NCBI GenBank assembly: GCA_011390675.1
Contig: JAABRX010000027.1
Coordinates: forward strand, 1 to 37,865
Reading direction: 5' to 3'
DNA from: Trueperaceae bacterium
GTDB taxonomy: Bacteria > Deinococcota > Deinococci > Deinococcales > Trueperaceae
Length of the DNA stretch: 37,865 nucleotides
Shown here piece after piece: positions 1 through 11,022 of the stretch (positions are counted from its first letter, which is position 1; each line of letters begins with the position of its first letter). Below the pieces are notes generated by a model. It had not been told where the DNA came from and ran no database searches. It saw only the letters and a list, made by a program, of their open reading frames with translations. The position numbers and the translations under genes were made by a program.

Positions 1-284
<284 letters not shown>

Positions 285-331
285 AGTGCCGGAATTGTGG
301 TTCCGACGGACCGTTTCAGGCTGTGTGATTG

Positions 332-384
332 TGTTCTTGGAATCGACAGGATCGTCGTTGCGTATCGGTTTTCAAGGAACTCGG
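332..384 (-). repeat. rRNA leader element, copy next to 16S
   Basis: This is about 53 nt and similar to 523-578 with a few substitutions and small indels. Shared blocks on the plus strand include GAATCGACAGGAT, CGTATCGG and TCAAGGA. On the transcribed strand it contains TTCCTTGAAAACC, which resembles antitermination boxA-type leader sequences; that role is inferred. Confidence 0.65.
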
Positions 385-405
385 CGCCGTGAAGCGCGAG
401 TTCGA

Positions 406-435
406 ATCTTAGACCGATTCGAGCGACGGTGTCAA
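406..435 (-). promoter_or_regulatory. rRNA promoter, proximal copy
   Basis: On the minus strand TTGACA (435-430) is followed after 18 nt by TAAGAT (411-406). This would start transcription near 399, giving a leader of about 115 nt before mature 16S. Spacing and -35 match the distal copy. Confidence 0.65.
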
Positions 436-522
436 CTCCCGTTCGGACCGTCCTTGCGGATCGGACCCTTCGACCGAGGTCGAAGGCTGCGAACGTCTCG
501 GGTCGGAGCCCCGAGCAGCTCA

Positions 523-578
523 TGTTCTTTCGGAATCGACAGGATTGTTGTCACGTATCGGGTTGTCAAGGATCTCGG
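523..578 (-). repeat. rRNA leader element, distal copy
   Basis: This is the second copy of the element at 332-384. It lies just downstream of the distal rRNA promoter and upstream of the proximal one, so a transcript from the distal promoter would carry both copies. Confidence 0.65.
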
Positions 579-614
579 CTCGAGGCGGTTAGGCCTTCGT
601 CGAGCGCAAGAGCA

Positions 615-644
615 AATGTACAGCCTGGGCCGGGGCCATGTCAA
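615..644 (-). promoter_or_regulatory. rRNA promoter, distal copy
   Basis: On the minus strand TTGACA (644-639) is followed after 18 nt by TACATT (620-615). The -35 matches consensus perfectly and the -10 is good. A leader element copy begins about 37 nt downstream of the -10. Confidence 0.6.
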
Positions 645-736
645 CCCCGGGCGAACGCTGCTTCGGTGCTCGTGCCCGCTTCCTCCTCGAACCAGCGTCC
701 CTGACGCTCGTGACGCCGTGCACCCCACCCGCCCCG

Positions 737-742
737 TACACT
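737..742 (+). promoter_or_regulatory. -10 element of leaderless Nif3-like gene
   Basis: TACACT lies 5 nt before ATG 748. There is no Shine-Dalgarno sequence and no clear -35. Confidence 0.6.
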
Positions 743-747
743 CGGGC

Positions 748-1500
748 ATGCATCGCGACGATCTCGTCCGCTGGCTCGACGCCTACCTCGACGTACAGGC
801 GTACGACGACCCTTCGCTCAACGGCCTCCAGGTGGAAGGGCGCGAGGAGGTCACCAAGGTGGCCTTCGCCGTCGACGCCACCCTCGCCGCCTTCGAACAG
901 GCGGCCGACATGGGCGCCGACCTGCTCGTCACCCACCACGGCCTGTTCTGGGGGCAACCCAAGGCGATCGTCGGCATGCACGCGCGCCGCGTGCGCTTCC
1001 TGTTGGACAAGGGGATCGGGCTCTACACCGCGCACGTGCCGCTCGACGCCCACAAGGAGGTCGGCAACAACTGGGGGCTCGCGCGGATCCTTGGACTCGA
1101 CGAGCTCGCCGACTTCGCGACCTGGAAGGGGAAGCCGATCGGCGTGCAGGGGGTCTTCCCCACCCCCGTATCGCTCCGCGACCTGGCCGACCGCATCGAG
1201 AAGGAGCTCGGCGAAGCGGTCCTCGTCCACGCCGGCGGTCCCGTGGAGGTGCGCACGCTCGGCATCGTCAGCGGCGCGGCGGCGTGGGACGTCGTGACCG
1301 CCGCCGACGCGGGGCTCGACGCCTTCCTGACCGGCGAGCCCAAGCACGACGTGTTCCCGGAGGCCTTCGAGCGCGGCATCAACGCGCTCTTCGCCGGCCA
1401 TTACATGACCGAGACCGTCGGCGTGAACCTGCTGGCCACCCAACTGCGCGAACGCTTCGGCCTCGCGACCGAGTTCGTCCTGCTTCCGACCGGGCTGTGA
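748..1500 (+). CDS. Nif3-like dinuclear metal center protein (DUF34 family)
   Basis: The 250-aa protein is a short-form member of the Nif3/DUF34 family, a hexameric dinuclear-metal hydrolase-like family often annotated GTP cyclohydrolase I type 2, although its true substrate is unsettled. Visible family marks are the NGLQVEG segment near the N terminus, the THHG metal-ligand motif, the AHVPLD segment, and the C-terminal FLTGE...GHYMTE segment that supplies the last His and Glu ligands. The frame stays open far upstream, but homology begins at MHRDDLVRWLD and a -10 hexamer sits 5 nt before this ATG, so 748 is chosen. Its stop overlaps the GTG of tmk (GTGA), making it the first gene of a three-gene operon. 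Confidence 0.92.
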   Translation: MHRDDLVRWLDAYLDVQAYDDPSLNGLQVEGREEVTKVAFAVDATLAAFEQAADMGADLLVTHHGLFWGQPKAIVGMHARRVRFLLDKGIGLYTAHVPLDAHKEVGNNWGLARILGLDELADFATWKGKPIGVQGVFPTPVSLRDLADRIEKELGEAVLVHAGGPVEVRTLGIVSGAAAWDVVTAADAGLDAFLTGEPKHDVFPEAFERGINALFAGHYMTETVGVNLLATQLRERFGLATEFVLLPTGL

Positions 1501-2165
1501 GCACGGCGACCCGGTCTGCACGCGGGCGCTTCATCGTGTTCGAGGGTCCCGAAGGCGCGGGCAAGTCGACGCAGATCGCACGGCTGGCCGAACGACTGCG
1601 CACTCTGGGCATCGAGCCGTTGCAGACCCGCGAACCAGGGGGCACGCCCATGGGCGATCGCGTCCGCGAGGTCCTGTTGGACCCCGACTTGCGCGTGGAC
1701 CCGCTCGCCGAGTTCCTGCTCTACGCGGCCGGGCGCGCGCAACACGTCGCCGAGGTGATCGCCCCGGCCCTGGCCGCAGGCGGCGTCGTGCTCTCGGATC
1801 GCTTCTCGGCCGCCTCGGTCGCGTACCAGGGGCACGGCCGCGGGCTCGACCTCGAATGGGTGGGCGACGTCAACGCCCGCGCCGTGCAGGGGTGCGCCCC
1901 CGACCGGGTGGTGTTGCTCGACCTCGACCCAGCCGTGGGCTTGGCGCGCGTGGCCGCGCGCGGACGGCCCGACCGGTTGGAGGCGGCGGACCTGGCCTTC
2001 CACCAACGGGCTCGGGCCGGCTTCGTCGCGCAGGCCGACGCGGATCCGGACCGTTGGCGCCGGCTCGACGCCGACCAAGGCGCCGACGCGCTGGCGGACG
2101 CGGTCTGGAACGCGGTCGCCGACCTCGTGCAGCCCGGTAGCGCCGCACCGGAGGGCGCGCGATGA
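1497..2165 (+). CDS. tmk: Thymidylate kinase
   Basis: The 222-aa protein phosphorylates dTMP to dTDP in DNA precursor synthesis in the cytoplasm. A P-loop, FEGPEGAGKST, lies at residues 15-25. The TREPGGTPMGDRVR segment contributes to dTMP binding, and SDRFSAASVAYQG carries the DR motif. The GRPDRLE stretch corresponds to the LID region. The length is typical. The GTG start overlaps the upstream stop codon in a GTGA arrangement, and the stop overlaps the next ATG (ATGA), which implies translational coupling with both neighbours. The usual partner holB does not follow here. Confidence 0.95.
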   Translation: MSTATRSARGRFIVFEGPEGAGKSTQIARLAERLRTLGIEPLQTREPGGTPMGDRVREVLLDPDLRVDPLAEFLLYAAGRAQHVAEVIAPALAAGGVVLSDRFSAASVAYQGHGRGLDLEWVGDVNARAVQGCAPDRVVLLDLDPAVGLARVAARGRPDRLEAADLAFHQRARAGFVAQADADPDRWRRLDADQGADALADAVWNAVADLVQPGSAAPEGAR

Positions 2166-2992
2166 CGCCCGCGCGTGCGCTGCGCTCACCGGCGCATGGC
2201 GCGACGCGGCGCGTGCTTCGCGCCCTCGCCGCGAGCGCCGCGATCGCGCTGCTCGCCGCGTGCAGCGCCGCCGACGTCGTGCGCTGGACGCCGGAGGTCG
2301 TCGCCACCCACCCGCACGATCCGACCGCGTTCACGCAGGGGTTGCTCTTCCACGAAGGGCGCCTCTACGAGAGCACGGGGCGGTACGGCCTCTCGGACGT
2401 CCGCGAGGTCGCGCTCGTGACCGGCGACGACGAACGCCACGTCGTGCGCACCCGACCGCTCGACGCCCGCTTCTTCGCGGAGGGCCTCGCGCGGGTCGAC
2501 GACCGCCTCGTCCAGCTGACCTACCGCGAGGGGACGGCGCTCGTCTACGACCTCGACACGTTCGAGGAGGTCGACCGCTTCGCCTACGACGGCGAGGGCT
2601 GGGGGCTGTGCTTCGACGGCCGCGAGCTGTGGATGAGCGACGGGTCGTCGCGGCTGCAGCGCCGCGACCCGGCCACCTTCGACCTGCTCGGACACGTCGA
2701 GGTGCGCCTCGACGGGCGCGCGGTCGAGCGCCTGAACGAGCTCGAATGCGTGGGCGAGCACGTGATCGCGAACGTATGGCTGACGACCGAGCTCGTCCGC
2801 ATCGTCAAGGCCGACGGCCGGGTGGACGCGGTGATCGACGCTGCGGCGCTCGTGCCGGACGACCCGGCCCTGCGGGCCAACCGGGACGCGGTGCTCAACG
2901 GCGTCGCCCACGACCCCGCGACCGGCCGCTGGTGGCTCACCGGCAAGCTCTGGCCCGTGCTGTACGAGGTCCGCTTCGTCGAGGCGCGCTGA
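2162..2992 (+). CDS. Glutamine cyclotransferase family lipoprotein
   Basis: The 276-aa protein resembles the plant/bacterial-type glutaminyl cyclotransferases, which convert N-terminal Gln to pyroglutamate and fold as a beta-propeller. Diagnostic stretches are DPTAFTQGLLFHEGRLYESTG, the LNELECVGEHVIANVW block and, near the end, LNGVAHDPATGRWWLTGK with YEV. A hydrophobic signal ends in LLAAC, so Cys34 is a likely lipid-anchored residue and the enzyme should face the outside of the cytoplasmic membrane. It is the third gene of the Nif3-tmk operon, joined by a 4-nt ATGA overlap; no functional link to its neighbours is evident. Confidence 0.88.
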   Translation: MTPARALRSPAHGATRRVLRALAASAAIALLAACSAADVVRWTPEVVATHPHDPTAFTQGLLFHEGRLYESTGRYGLSDVREVALVTGDDERHVVRTRPLDARFFAEGLARVDDRLVQLTYREGTALVYDLDTFEEVDRFAYDGEGWGLCFDGRELWMSDGSSRLQRRDPATFDLLGHVEVRLDGRAVERLNELECVGEHVIANVWLTTELVRIVKADGRVDAVIDAAALVPDDPALRANRDAVLNGVAHDPATGRWWLTGKLWPVLYEVRFVEAR

Positions 2993-3000
2993 GCAGCGGC

Positions 3001-3050
3001 GCGGTTGCGAAGCAACCGCAGTGGCGCGCAGGCGTGGGGGCGAAGCCCCC
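3001..3050. terminator. Paired GAA-triloop hairpins between convergent genes
   Basis: There are two perfect hairpins: 8-bp stem GCGGTTGC / GCAACCGC with loop GAA (3001-3019), and 6-bp stem GGGGGC / GCCCCC with loop GAA (3036-3050). Both have the apex GCGAAGC, known to form an exceptionally stable mini-hairpin. They sit between the stops of the cyclotransferase (plus) and the FmdB-like gene (minus), so a bidirectional terminator role is likely. There is no U-tract. Confidence 0.5.
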
Positions 3051-3067
3051 CGCCGTCCGCGCGACGC

Positions 3068-3424
3068 TCAGTCGCCCGCGGTGCTCGAGCTTCCGGCGGC
3101 GGGCTTGGCGGCGGCTTTGGGCGGCGGTGCATCGGACCTGGATGCGTCGGACTTGGGTCCGTCGGACTTGGGCCCGTCGGACTTGGGCGTGTCCGACTTG
3201 GCCGCATCGCCCTTGGGGGCGTCGCCCTTCGGCGCCGCGCGCGAGCTCTTGCGGCTGTCCGTGACGTAGAAGCCCGAACCCTTGAAGGCGATGCCCACGG
3301 GCTGGATCAAGCGCTTGACGGGGTCGCCGGTGGTCGGATCGACCGTGAGCGCGTCCTCGACGATGCGCTGCTCGATCTCGAACGTGGCCCCCGTCGTCAG
3401 GTTCTTGTAGACGTAGACCGGCAT
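3068..3424 (-). CDS. FmdB-like small protein lacking the zinc-ribbon cysteines
   Basis: The 118-aa protein aligns by eye with the FmdB/CxxC_CXXC_SSSS family over residues 1-60: MPVYVYKN..TGATFEIEQ, then LTVDPTTGDPVKRLI, then PVGIAFKGSGFYVTD. The family normally has two CxxC pairs; here the first is N..T and the second D..T, and the protein has no cysteine at all, so it cannot form the usual zinc ribbon. The C-terminal half is a low-complexity tail with repeated PKSD/PKGD units encoded by a degenerate 15-bp repeat. The start is supported by AGGAGG four bases before the ATG. Function is unknown. FmdB-like proteins are small accessory regulators in some bacteria. Confidence 0.85.
   Translation of the reverse strand: MPVYVYKNLTTGATFEIEQRIVEDALTVDPTTGDPVKRLIQPVGIAFKGSGFYVTDSRKSSRAAPKGDAPKGDAAKSDTPKSDGPKSDGPKSDASRSDAPPPKAAAKPAAGSSSTAGD
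3128..3231. repeat. Degenerate 15-bp tandem repeat encoding PKSD/PKGD units
   Basis: About six to seven units of the form TCGGACTTGGGNCCG (plus strand) lie inside the FmdB-like gene and encode its Lys/Ser/Asp-rich tail. The unit is in frame, so copy-number changes would lengthen or shorten the tail without a frameshift. Confidence 0.7.
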
Positions 3425-3470
3425 GGTGCCTCCTGGGCGGCGTCCGGCGTGCGCCGGACCAACGTCGTGG

Positions 3471-3476
3471 ACTCTA
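3471..3476 (-). promoter_or_regulatory. -10 element of FmdB-like gene
   Basis: TAGAGT on the minus strand lies about 46 nt before the start codon, leaving room for a leader carrying the AGGAGG ribosome-binding site. It is only 25 bp from the plus-strand -10 of gpsA. Confidence 0.4.
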
Positions 3477-3500
3477 GCATCCCTCTTGGATCGACCCTGG

Positions 3501-3506
3501 TAGCGT
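3501..3506 (+). promoter_or_regulatory. -10 element of leaderless gpsA
   Basis: TAGCGT lies 6 nt before ATG 3513, with no Shine-Dalgarno sequence. Confidence 0.6.
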
Positions 3507-3512
3507 GCCGGC

Positions 3513-4520
3513 ATGTCGGGCGCGTCACCCACGATCGGCGCCGAACCCGCTCGGATCGCCGTCCTCGGCGCCGGTGCGTGGGGTACCGCGCTCGCGCGCC
3601 TGCTCGGCCGCAACGGCCATGCCGTCGCCCTGTGGGCGCGCAGCCCCGAGCACGCCGCGGCGATCGCCGCCGCGGGCGTGAACGCCCGCCACCTCCCGGG
3701 TGCCGTCCTCGGCCCCTGCGTCCATCCGACGAGCGACCTCGCGACCGCCGTCGACGGCGCCGATGCCGTGGTCCTCGCCGTGCCGGTGCGCGCTACCGAC
3801 GGGCTCCTCGCCGCGCTGCCGCGGCCGCAGGCGGTGGTGTCGTGCGCCAAGGGGTTCGTCGACGCCGACCTCGTCCGCCTCTCCCAGCGCGTGCAGCACC
3901 ACCATCCCCGTGTGCCGGTCGCCGCGCTGTCGGGGCCGAACCTGGCCGCCGAGATCGGACGCGACCGGCCCGCGGCCGCCACCGCCGCGTCGCTCGACGA
4001 CGTCTTGGCCCGGGCGGTGCAGGGGTGGTTCACGCAGTCGACGTTCCGCGTCTACCGCTCGGCCGACCTGATCGGCGTCGAGGTCTCGGGCGCGGTCAAG
4101 AACGTCATCGCGCTCGCCGCAGGGATGTCGGACGCGCTCGATCTCGGCGACAACACCAAGGCGGCGCTCGTCACCCGGGGGCTCGCCGAGCTCGTGCGCC
4201 TGGGCACCCGGTTGGGCGGCGAGGCGCGCACGTTCTACGGCCTCGCCGGGCTCGGGGACCTGATGGCCACCTGCGCCTCGCCGGGTTCGCGCAACCACCA
4301 GGCCGGCCAGCGGATCGTGCGCGGCGCGAGCCTCGCCGACCTCGAGGCCTCGGGGCTCACCGCGGAGGGGCTCACGACCGTCGCCCACGTCGTCGCCTAC
4401 GCGCGCGCCCACGGCCTCGACCTACCGCTCACGAGCGCCGTCGACGCCATCGTGCACGGCGGCAAGGCGCCCGAAGCGGCGCTGCTCGAACTCATGACGC
4501 GCCAACCGACCGAAGAGTGA
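3513..4520 (+). CDS. gpsA: NAD(P)-dependent glycerol-3-phosphate dehydrogenase
   Basis: The 335-aa enzyme reduces dihydroxyacetone phosphate to sn-glycerol 3-phosphate, the backbone for phospholipids. The N-terminal Rossmann motif is IAVLGAGAWGTALA (residues 15-28). Further conserved stretches are VSCAKGF, LSGPNLAAEI and the catalytic block SGAVKNVIALAAG with Lys196, followed by DNTKAALVTRGLAE and FYGLAGLGDLMATC. Length is typical. Transcription appears leaderless from a -10 six bases before ATG. It stands alone between a divergent FmdB-like gene and the ABC pair that starts about 100 bp downstream. Confidence 0.96.
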   Translation: MSGASPTIGAEPARIAVLGAGAWGTALARLLGRNGHAVALWARSPEHAAAIAAAGVNARHLPGAVLGPCVHPTSDLATAVDGADAVVLAVPVRATDGLLAALPRPQAVVSCAKGFVDADLVRLSQRVQHHHPRVPVAALSGPNLAAEIGRDRPAAATAASLDDVLARAVQGWFTQSTFRVYRSADLIGVEVSGAVKNVIALAAGMSDALDLGDNTKAALVTRGLAELVRLGTRLGGEARTFYGLAGLGDLMATCASPGSRNHQAGQRIVRGASLADLEASGLTAEGLTTVAHVVAYARAHGLDLPLTSAVDAIVHGGKAPEAALLELMTRQPTEE

Positions 4521-4577
4521 CGCCGACGGACCCACGTCCTGCGTACGCCAGGCGCCAGCCGCAACGTGCCCTGGTGC

Positions 4578-4583
4578 TAGCAT
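4578..4583 (+). promoter_or_regulatory. -10 element of ABC pair
   Basis: TAGCAT lies about 43 nt before the TTG start at 4627, giving a short leader that carries GGAGG (4616-4620) at 6-nt spacing. This is one of the few leadered genes in the window. Confidence 0.5.
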
Positions 4584-4626
4584 GGCGCGGCCCGACCCTG
4601 CGCGGTCGCGGCGTCGGAGGCCCCCG

Positions 4627-5538
4627 TTGGACGCGATCGTCGCCCGCAACCTCACCAAGCGCTACGGCCGGACCGCAGCGGTCGAGGACGTCAGCTTCGC
4701 CATCGGGCGCGGCGAGATCGTCGGCTTCCTGGGCCCGAACGGCGCCGGCAAGACGACCACGCTACGGATGCTCGCCGGCCTCATCCGCCCGAGCGGCGGC
4801 GAGGGCCGCGTCCTCGGCGAACGCGTACCCGGGCCCGGGCTGCGCCGCGTGGGCACCATGATCGAGGAGCCGAGCTTCTACCCGTACATGACGGGGCGCG
4901 ACAACCTGCGCCACGCGGCGCTGCTCCACGGCGGCGTTCCGGCGCGCCGAATCGAAGAGGTGCTCGGCTTCGTCAAGCTCGATCAGGCCGCCGAGAAGCG
5001 GGTGCGCGCCTACTCGCAGGGGATGCGCCAGCGGCTCGGCCTCGCCCGCTCGCTGCTGTGGGAACCCGAGGTCCTGCTCCTCGACGAACCGACGAACGGG
5101 CTCGACCCGGTCGGCATCGCCGAGATCCGCGAGAACCTGCGCGCGGTGGCCGCTACCGGCGTGACGATCCTGGTGAGCAGCCACATCCTGGCCGAGATCG
5201 AGAAGCTCGTCGACCGCATCCTGGCGATCGAGGCGGGCAAGCTGGTGTTCGACGGACCGCTCGACGCGCTCCTCCACCGGCTCGACGTCACCTCGGTCCG
5301 GTACCGCCTGCGCGCCACCGACGGCGCCGTGCTCCTCGAGGCGCTGCGCGACCTCGGGTACGCGCCCGAGGCGGACGGCGAGCGCGGCGCGCACGTGGAC
5401 GTGCCGTCGGCCGATGCCGACGGCCTCGTCGCCCGACTGGTGCGCGCCGGGGTCGAGATCAGCGATGCCGAACGCACGACCGAGGATCTCGAGGGCGCCT
5501 ACCTGCGCCTGCTCAAAGGCGATGGGAGGCCGTCGTGA
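4627..5538 (+). CDS. ABC-2 type transporter ATP-binding protein
   Basis: The 303-aa ATPase subunit has Walker [10 protein letters not shown] (residues 36-44), signature YSQGMRQRLGLARSL, Walker B VLLLDEPTNGLDP and a switch His in SSHILAE. The C-terminal tail of about 80 residues is typical of CcmA/NatA-type exporter ATPases. The start is taken as TTG 4627 because GGAGG sits 6 nt upstream and homology begins at once; an in-frame ATG at 4582 overlaps the probable -10 and would add a poor arginine-rich leader. Its stop overlaps the permease GTG (GTGA). The substrate cannot be read from the sequence. Confidence 0.9.
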   Translation: MDAIVARNLTKRYGRTAAVEDVSFAIGRGEIVGFLGPNGAGKTTTLRMLAGLIRPSGGEGRVLGERVPGPGLRRVGTMIEEPSFYPYMTGRDNLRHAALLHGGVPARRIEEVLGFVKLDQAAEKRVRAYSQGMRQRLGLARSLLWEPEVLLLDEPTNGLDPVGIAEIRENLRAVAATGVTILVSSHILAEIEKLVDRILAIEAGKLVFDGPLDALLHRLDVTSVRYRLRATDGAVLLEALRDLGYAPEADGERGAHVDVPSADADGLVARLVRAGVEISDAERTTEDLEGAYLRLLKGDGRPS

Positions 5539-6488
5539 ACGCCTTCGTGAACGTCGTTCGATCCGAGCTGTTCAAGGTGCGCCGCAAGCGCCGCACGTTC
5601 GTCGTCGCCGGCCTCTGGTGGGTGCTGTTGCCCGTGTTGGCGCTCGTGGTCGGCCGCGTGCTGCTCGACAACCTCGGGGCGATCGCGGACGACATCGGCG
5701 GCATGGCGCCGCTGCTCCAGGAGTTCGCCTCCCCGTTCGGGATCGCGCGCTTGGGGTTGGTCGGCCCCGCCTACGTCACGCCCACCTTCTACGTGATCGT
5801 CGTCGCCCTGTTCGCCGCCTTGATCGTCGGCGAGGAGCGGACCCACGCGATGTGGAAGACGGTCCTCGTGGTCCAGCCCGACCGCCTCGCGGTACTCGCG
5901 GGCAAGTTCGTGGTCGCGATGATGGTCGTGGGCTTGCTCATGGGCGGCGCGCTCGTCTCCGGCATCCTGTTCGGCACGATCGGGATGGCGTTCCTCCCGA
6001 CCGACTTCTCGGGCGCCTGGGGCGGGTTGATCGGGCTCTACGCGGTGCAGTGGGCGTTCGCTTCCGCGCTGGTGGCGCTCGCCTTCCTGTTCGTGTACAT
6101 CGCGCGCAACGTCGCGCTCGGGCTGGTGATGGTGTTCTTCCTGCCCGCCCTCCTCGAGGGCCTCTACACGGTGTACGCGGCGGTCGTCGGCTTCCAGCCG
6201 ATCAACCGCTTCAACGCCTTCCTGCAGACGATCCGCCTGCGTCAGGTGTTCGAAGATCTGCCGACCTACTTCTTCACGACGAACGTCTACGCGCCCGCGC
6301 GCCGACCGGCGCGCGACCTCGTCGAGGCGTTCGGGGCCAACGCCGGCGGGGACGGGGTCGACTTCGACCTCGGCGGGCTGCTCGGCACCGGCATCACTCT
6401 CGAGCACGCCACGTGGGTGGTGGCCGGCTACGCGGTGGCGCTCCTGGCGCTGTTCGCCTGGCGCTTCCTGCGCGCGGACGTCGACTGA
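5535..6488 (+). CDS. ABC-2 type transporter permease
   Basis: The 317-aa membrane protein begins with a basic amphipathic segment ([15 protein letters not shown]), as in many ABC-2 permeases, followed by about six hydrophobic spans. A large extracytoplasmic part lies between spans 1 and 2, and a glycine-rich soluble loop lies before the last span. The GTG start overlaps the ATPase stop and has GGGAGG nearby, so the two are translated together and should form one transporter. Function is open; antibiotic, lipid or sodium export are all possible for this family. Confidence 0.85.
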   Translation: MNAFVNVVRSELFKVRRKRRTFVVAGLWWVLLPVLALVVGRVLLDNLGAIADDIGGMAPLLQEFASPFGIARLGLVGPAYVTPTFYVIVVALFAALIVGEERTHAMWKTVLVVQPDRLAVLAGKFVVAMMVVGLLMGGALVSGILFGTIGMAFLPTDFSGAWGGLIGLYAVQWAFASALVALAFLFVYIARNVALGLVMVFFLPALLEGLYTVYAAVVGFQPINRFNAFLQTIRLRQVFEDLPTYFFTTNVYAPARRPARDLVEAFGANAGGDGVDFDLGGLLGTGITLEHATWVVAGYAVALLALFAWRFLRADVD

Positions 6489-6502
6489 TCGCGCACCCGG
6501 CG

Positions 6503-6508
6503 TAGACT
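6503..6508 (+). promoter_or_regulatory. -10 element of leaderless metH
   Basis: TAGACT lies 8 nt before ATG 6517. Only 28 nt separate metH from the preceding stop codon, which leaves no room for a cobalamin or SAM riboswitch. Confidence 0.6.
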
Positions 6509-6516
6509 CGGGCCCG

Positions 6517-10182
<3,666 letters not shown>

Positions 10183-10186
10183 GCGA

Positions 10187-10234
10187 TCACCTGAGCACGT
10201 CCCCGAGCCACGCCCGGATGCCCACCCGAATCGG
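10187..10234. repeat. Duplicated copy of the metF 3' end
   Basis: These 48 bp match 10252-10299 at 46 positions, offset by 65 bp. The copy reproduces the last codons of metF and its stop, in the metH-metF gap, separated from the real 3' end by 17 bp. Its end forms a perfect 8-bp inverted repeat (CGAATCGG 10227-10234 with CCGATTCG 10237-10244). Confidence 0.9.
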
Positions 10235-10244
10235 GGCCGATTCG
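10227..10244. terminator. Short inverted repeat between convergent metH and metF
   Basis: CGAATCGG / CCGATTCG form an 8-bp perfect stem with a 2-nt spacer between the metH and metF stops. It could act as a weak bidirectional terminator. There is no U-tract, and it arises at the edge of the duplication. Confidence 0.3.
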
Positions 10245-10251
10245 AGCGCCG

Positions 10252-10998
10252 TCACCGGAGCACGTCCCCGAGCCACGCCCGGATGCCCACTCGAATCGGC
10301 ATGAAGTACACGTCGGTGTCGTGGTGGGCGGCGAAATCGAGCACCTCGCCCGCGAAGCGGCGGTGCCAGGCGAGGGTGGGCTCGAAGCCCGCCGGGAACA
10401 CCGCGCGGTTGCGCGTGAGCCAGTAGCGCTGCGACCGCTCGGACGTCACGCTCGTCACCCCCCAGTAGACCGGCACGCCGGCGAGCAGTTCGCGCCACAC
10501 GGCCATCAGGCGAACGTCGAAGAACGGCTGGGTGAAGAAGCCGTCGGCACCGGCGTCGAGCTTGCGCTGCAAGTACTCGCGCTCCTGCGCGAAGCCCGCG
10601 CGGTACGGGTCGAGGGCGGCGTAGACCCGCCACTCCGGGCGCTCGCGTTTGATCATGCGGATCACGTCGAGCACGCCGGCGCCGGTGACCGGGTGGCGCA
10701 TGTCGGCGGGCGGGTCGCCCGTCACCACCAGCACCTCCGTGACGCCGGCCGCGTCGAGGGCGGCGAGCGGCGCCCACGGCCGCCGCAGGTCGACGTCCAT
10801 CGCCCGCACGTGCGGGATCGCCGCCCAGCGCTCGGCGCCGAGGCGGCGCACGGCCACGGCCGCCTGCCAGGCGCGGAGCTCGAAGCGCGTCAGGTCGGGG
10901 ACGTTGACGGCGTCGACGTGGCTTAGGGTCGCCACCTCCGTCACCTGCGCCTCGAGGGCGGGGAGGTCGCGCGGGACGAGCTCGACGACGAGGCGCAT
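10252..10998 (-). CDS. metF: Methylenetetrahydrofolate reductase-like protein
   Basis: The 248-aa TIM-barrel protein of the MetF family reduces 5,10-methylene-THF to 5-methyl-THF, which feeds MetH. Recognisable parts are VLVVTGDPP (the GD motif near FAD), the AALDPYR stretch (family form xxxPExH is degenerate here), the REYLQRKLDAGADGFFTQPFFD block (the family's KxxAGAxFxxTQ) and YWGVTSV. It is about 50 residues shorter than E. coli MetF, with a reduced N terminus. ATG 10998 is chosen because a -10 lies 7 nt upstream. Placement opposite metH supports the role; another FAD-dependent MTHFR-family reductase remains possible. Confidence 0.8.
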   Translation of the reverse strand: MRLVVELVPRDLPALEAQVTEVATLSHVDAVNVPDLTRFELRAWQAAVAVRRLGAERWAAIPHVRAMDVDLRRPWAPLAALDAAGVTEVLVVTGDPPADMRHPVTGAGVLDVIRMIKRERPEWRVYAALDPYRAGFAQEREYLQRKLDAGADGFFTQPFFDVRLMAVWRELLAGVPVYWGVTSVTSERSQRYWLTRNRAVFPAGFEPTLAWHRRFAGEVLDFAAHHDTDVYFMPIRVGIRAWLGDVLR

Positions 10999-11005
10999 GG
11001 ACGAG

Positions 11006-11011
11006 AGCCTA
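11006..11011 (-). promoter_or_regulatory. -10 element of leaderless metF
   Basis: TAGGCT on the minus strand lies 7 nt before the ATG. No Shine-Dalgarno sequence is visible. Confidence 0.6.
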
Positions 11012-11022
11012 CCCGCCCGCGC

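Larger units (their letters stand above)
285..747 (-). promoter_or_regulatory. 16S rRNA upstream leader region with duplicated promoter-leader modules
   Basis: This 463-nt gap holds no convincing gene. On the minus strand it carries two sigma70-type promoters, each followed by a copy of a roughly 53-56 nt element (578-523 and 384-332). The element reads roughly CCGAG..CCTTGA.AACC.GATACG, similar to the boxA-like leader segment found before many bacterial 16S genes. The order toward 16S is promoter, element, promoter, element, 16S. The rightmost few bases also hold the plus-strand -10 of the Nif3-like gene. Confidence 0.7.

Noticed and set aside
286-747. Upstream extension of the Nif3-like gene into the rRNA leader
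   Set aside because: The added residues derive from rRNA promoter and leader sequence, homology begins at ATG 748, and a -10 hexamer lies directly before that ATG.
4582-4626. ATG start for the first ABC ATPase
   Set aside because: It overlaps the likely -10 hexamer and adds an arginine-rich leader; TTG 4627 has GGAGG at good spacing and begins the conserved domain.
6489-6516. Cobalamin or SAM riboswitch before metH
   Set aside because: Only 28 nt lie between the preceding stop and the metH start, far too short for either riboswitch.
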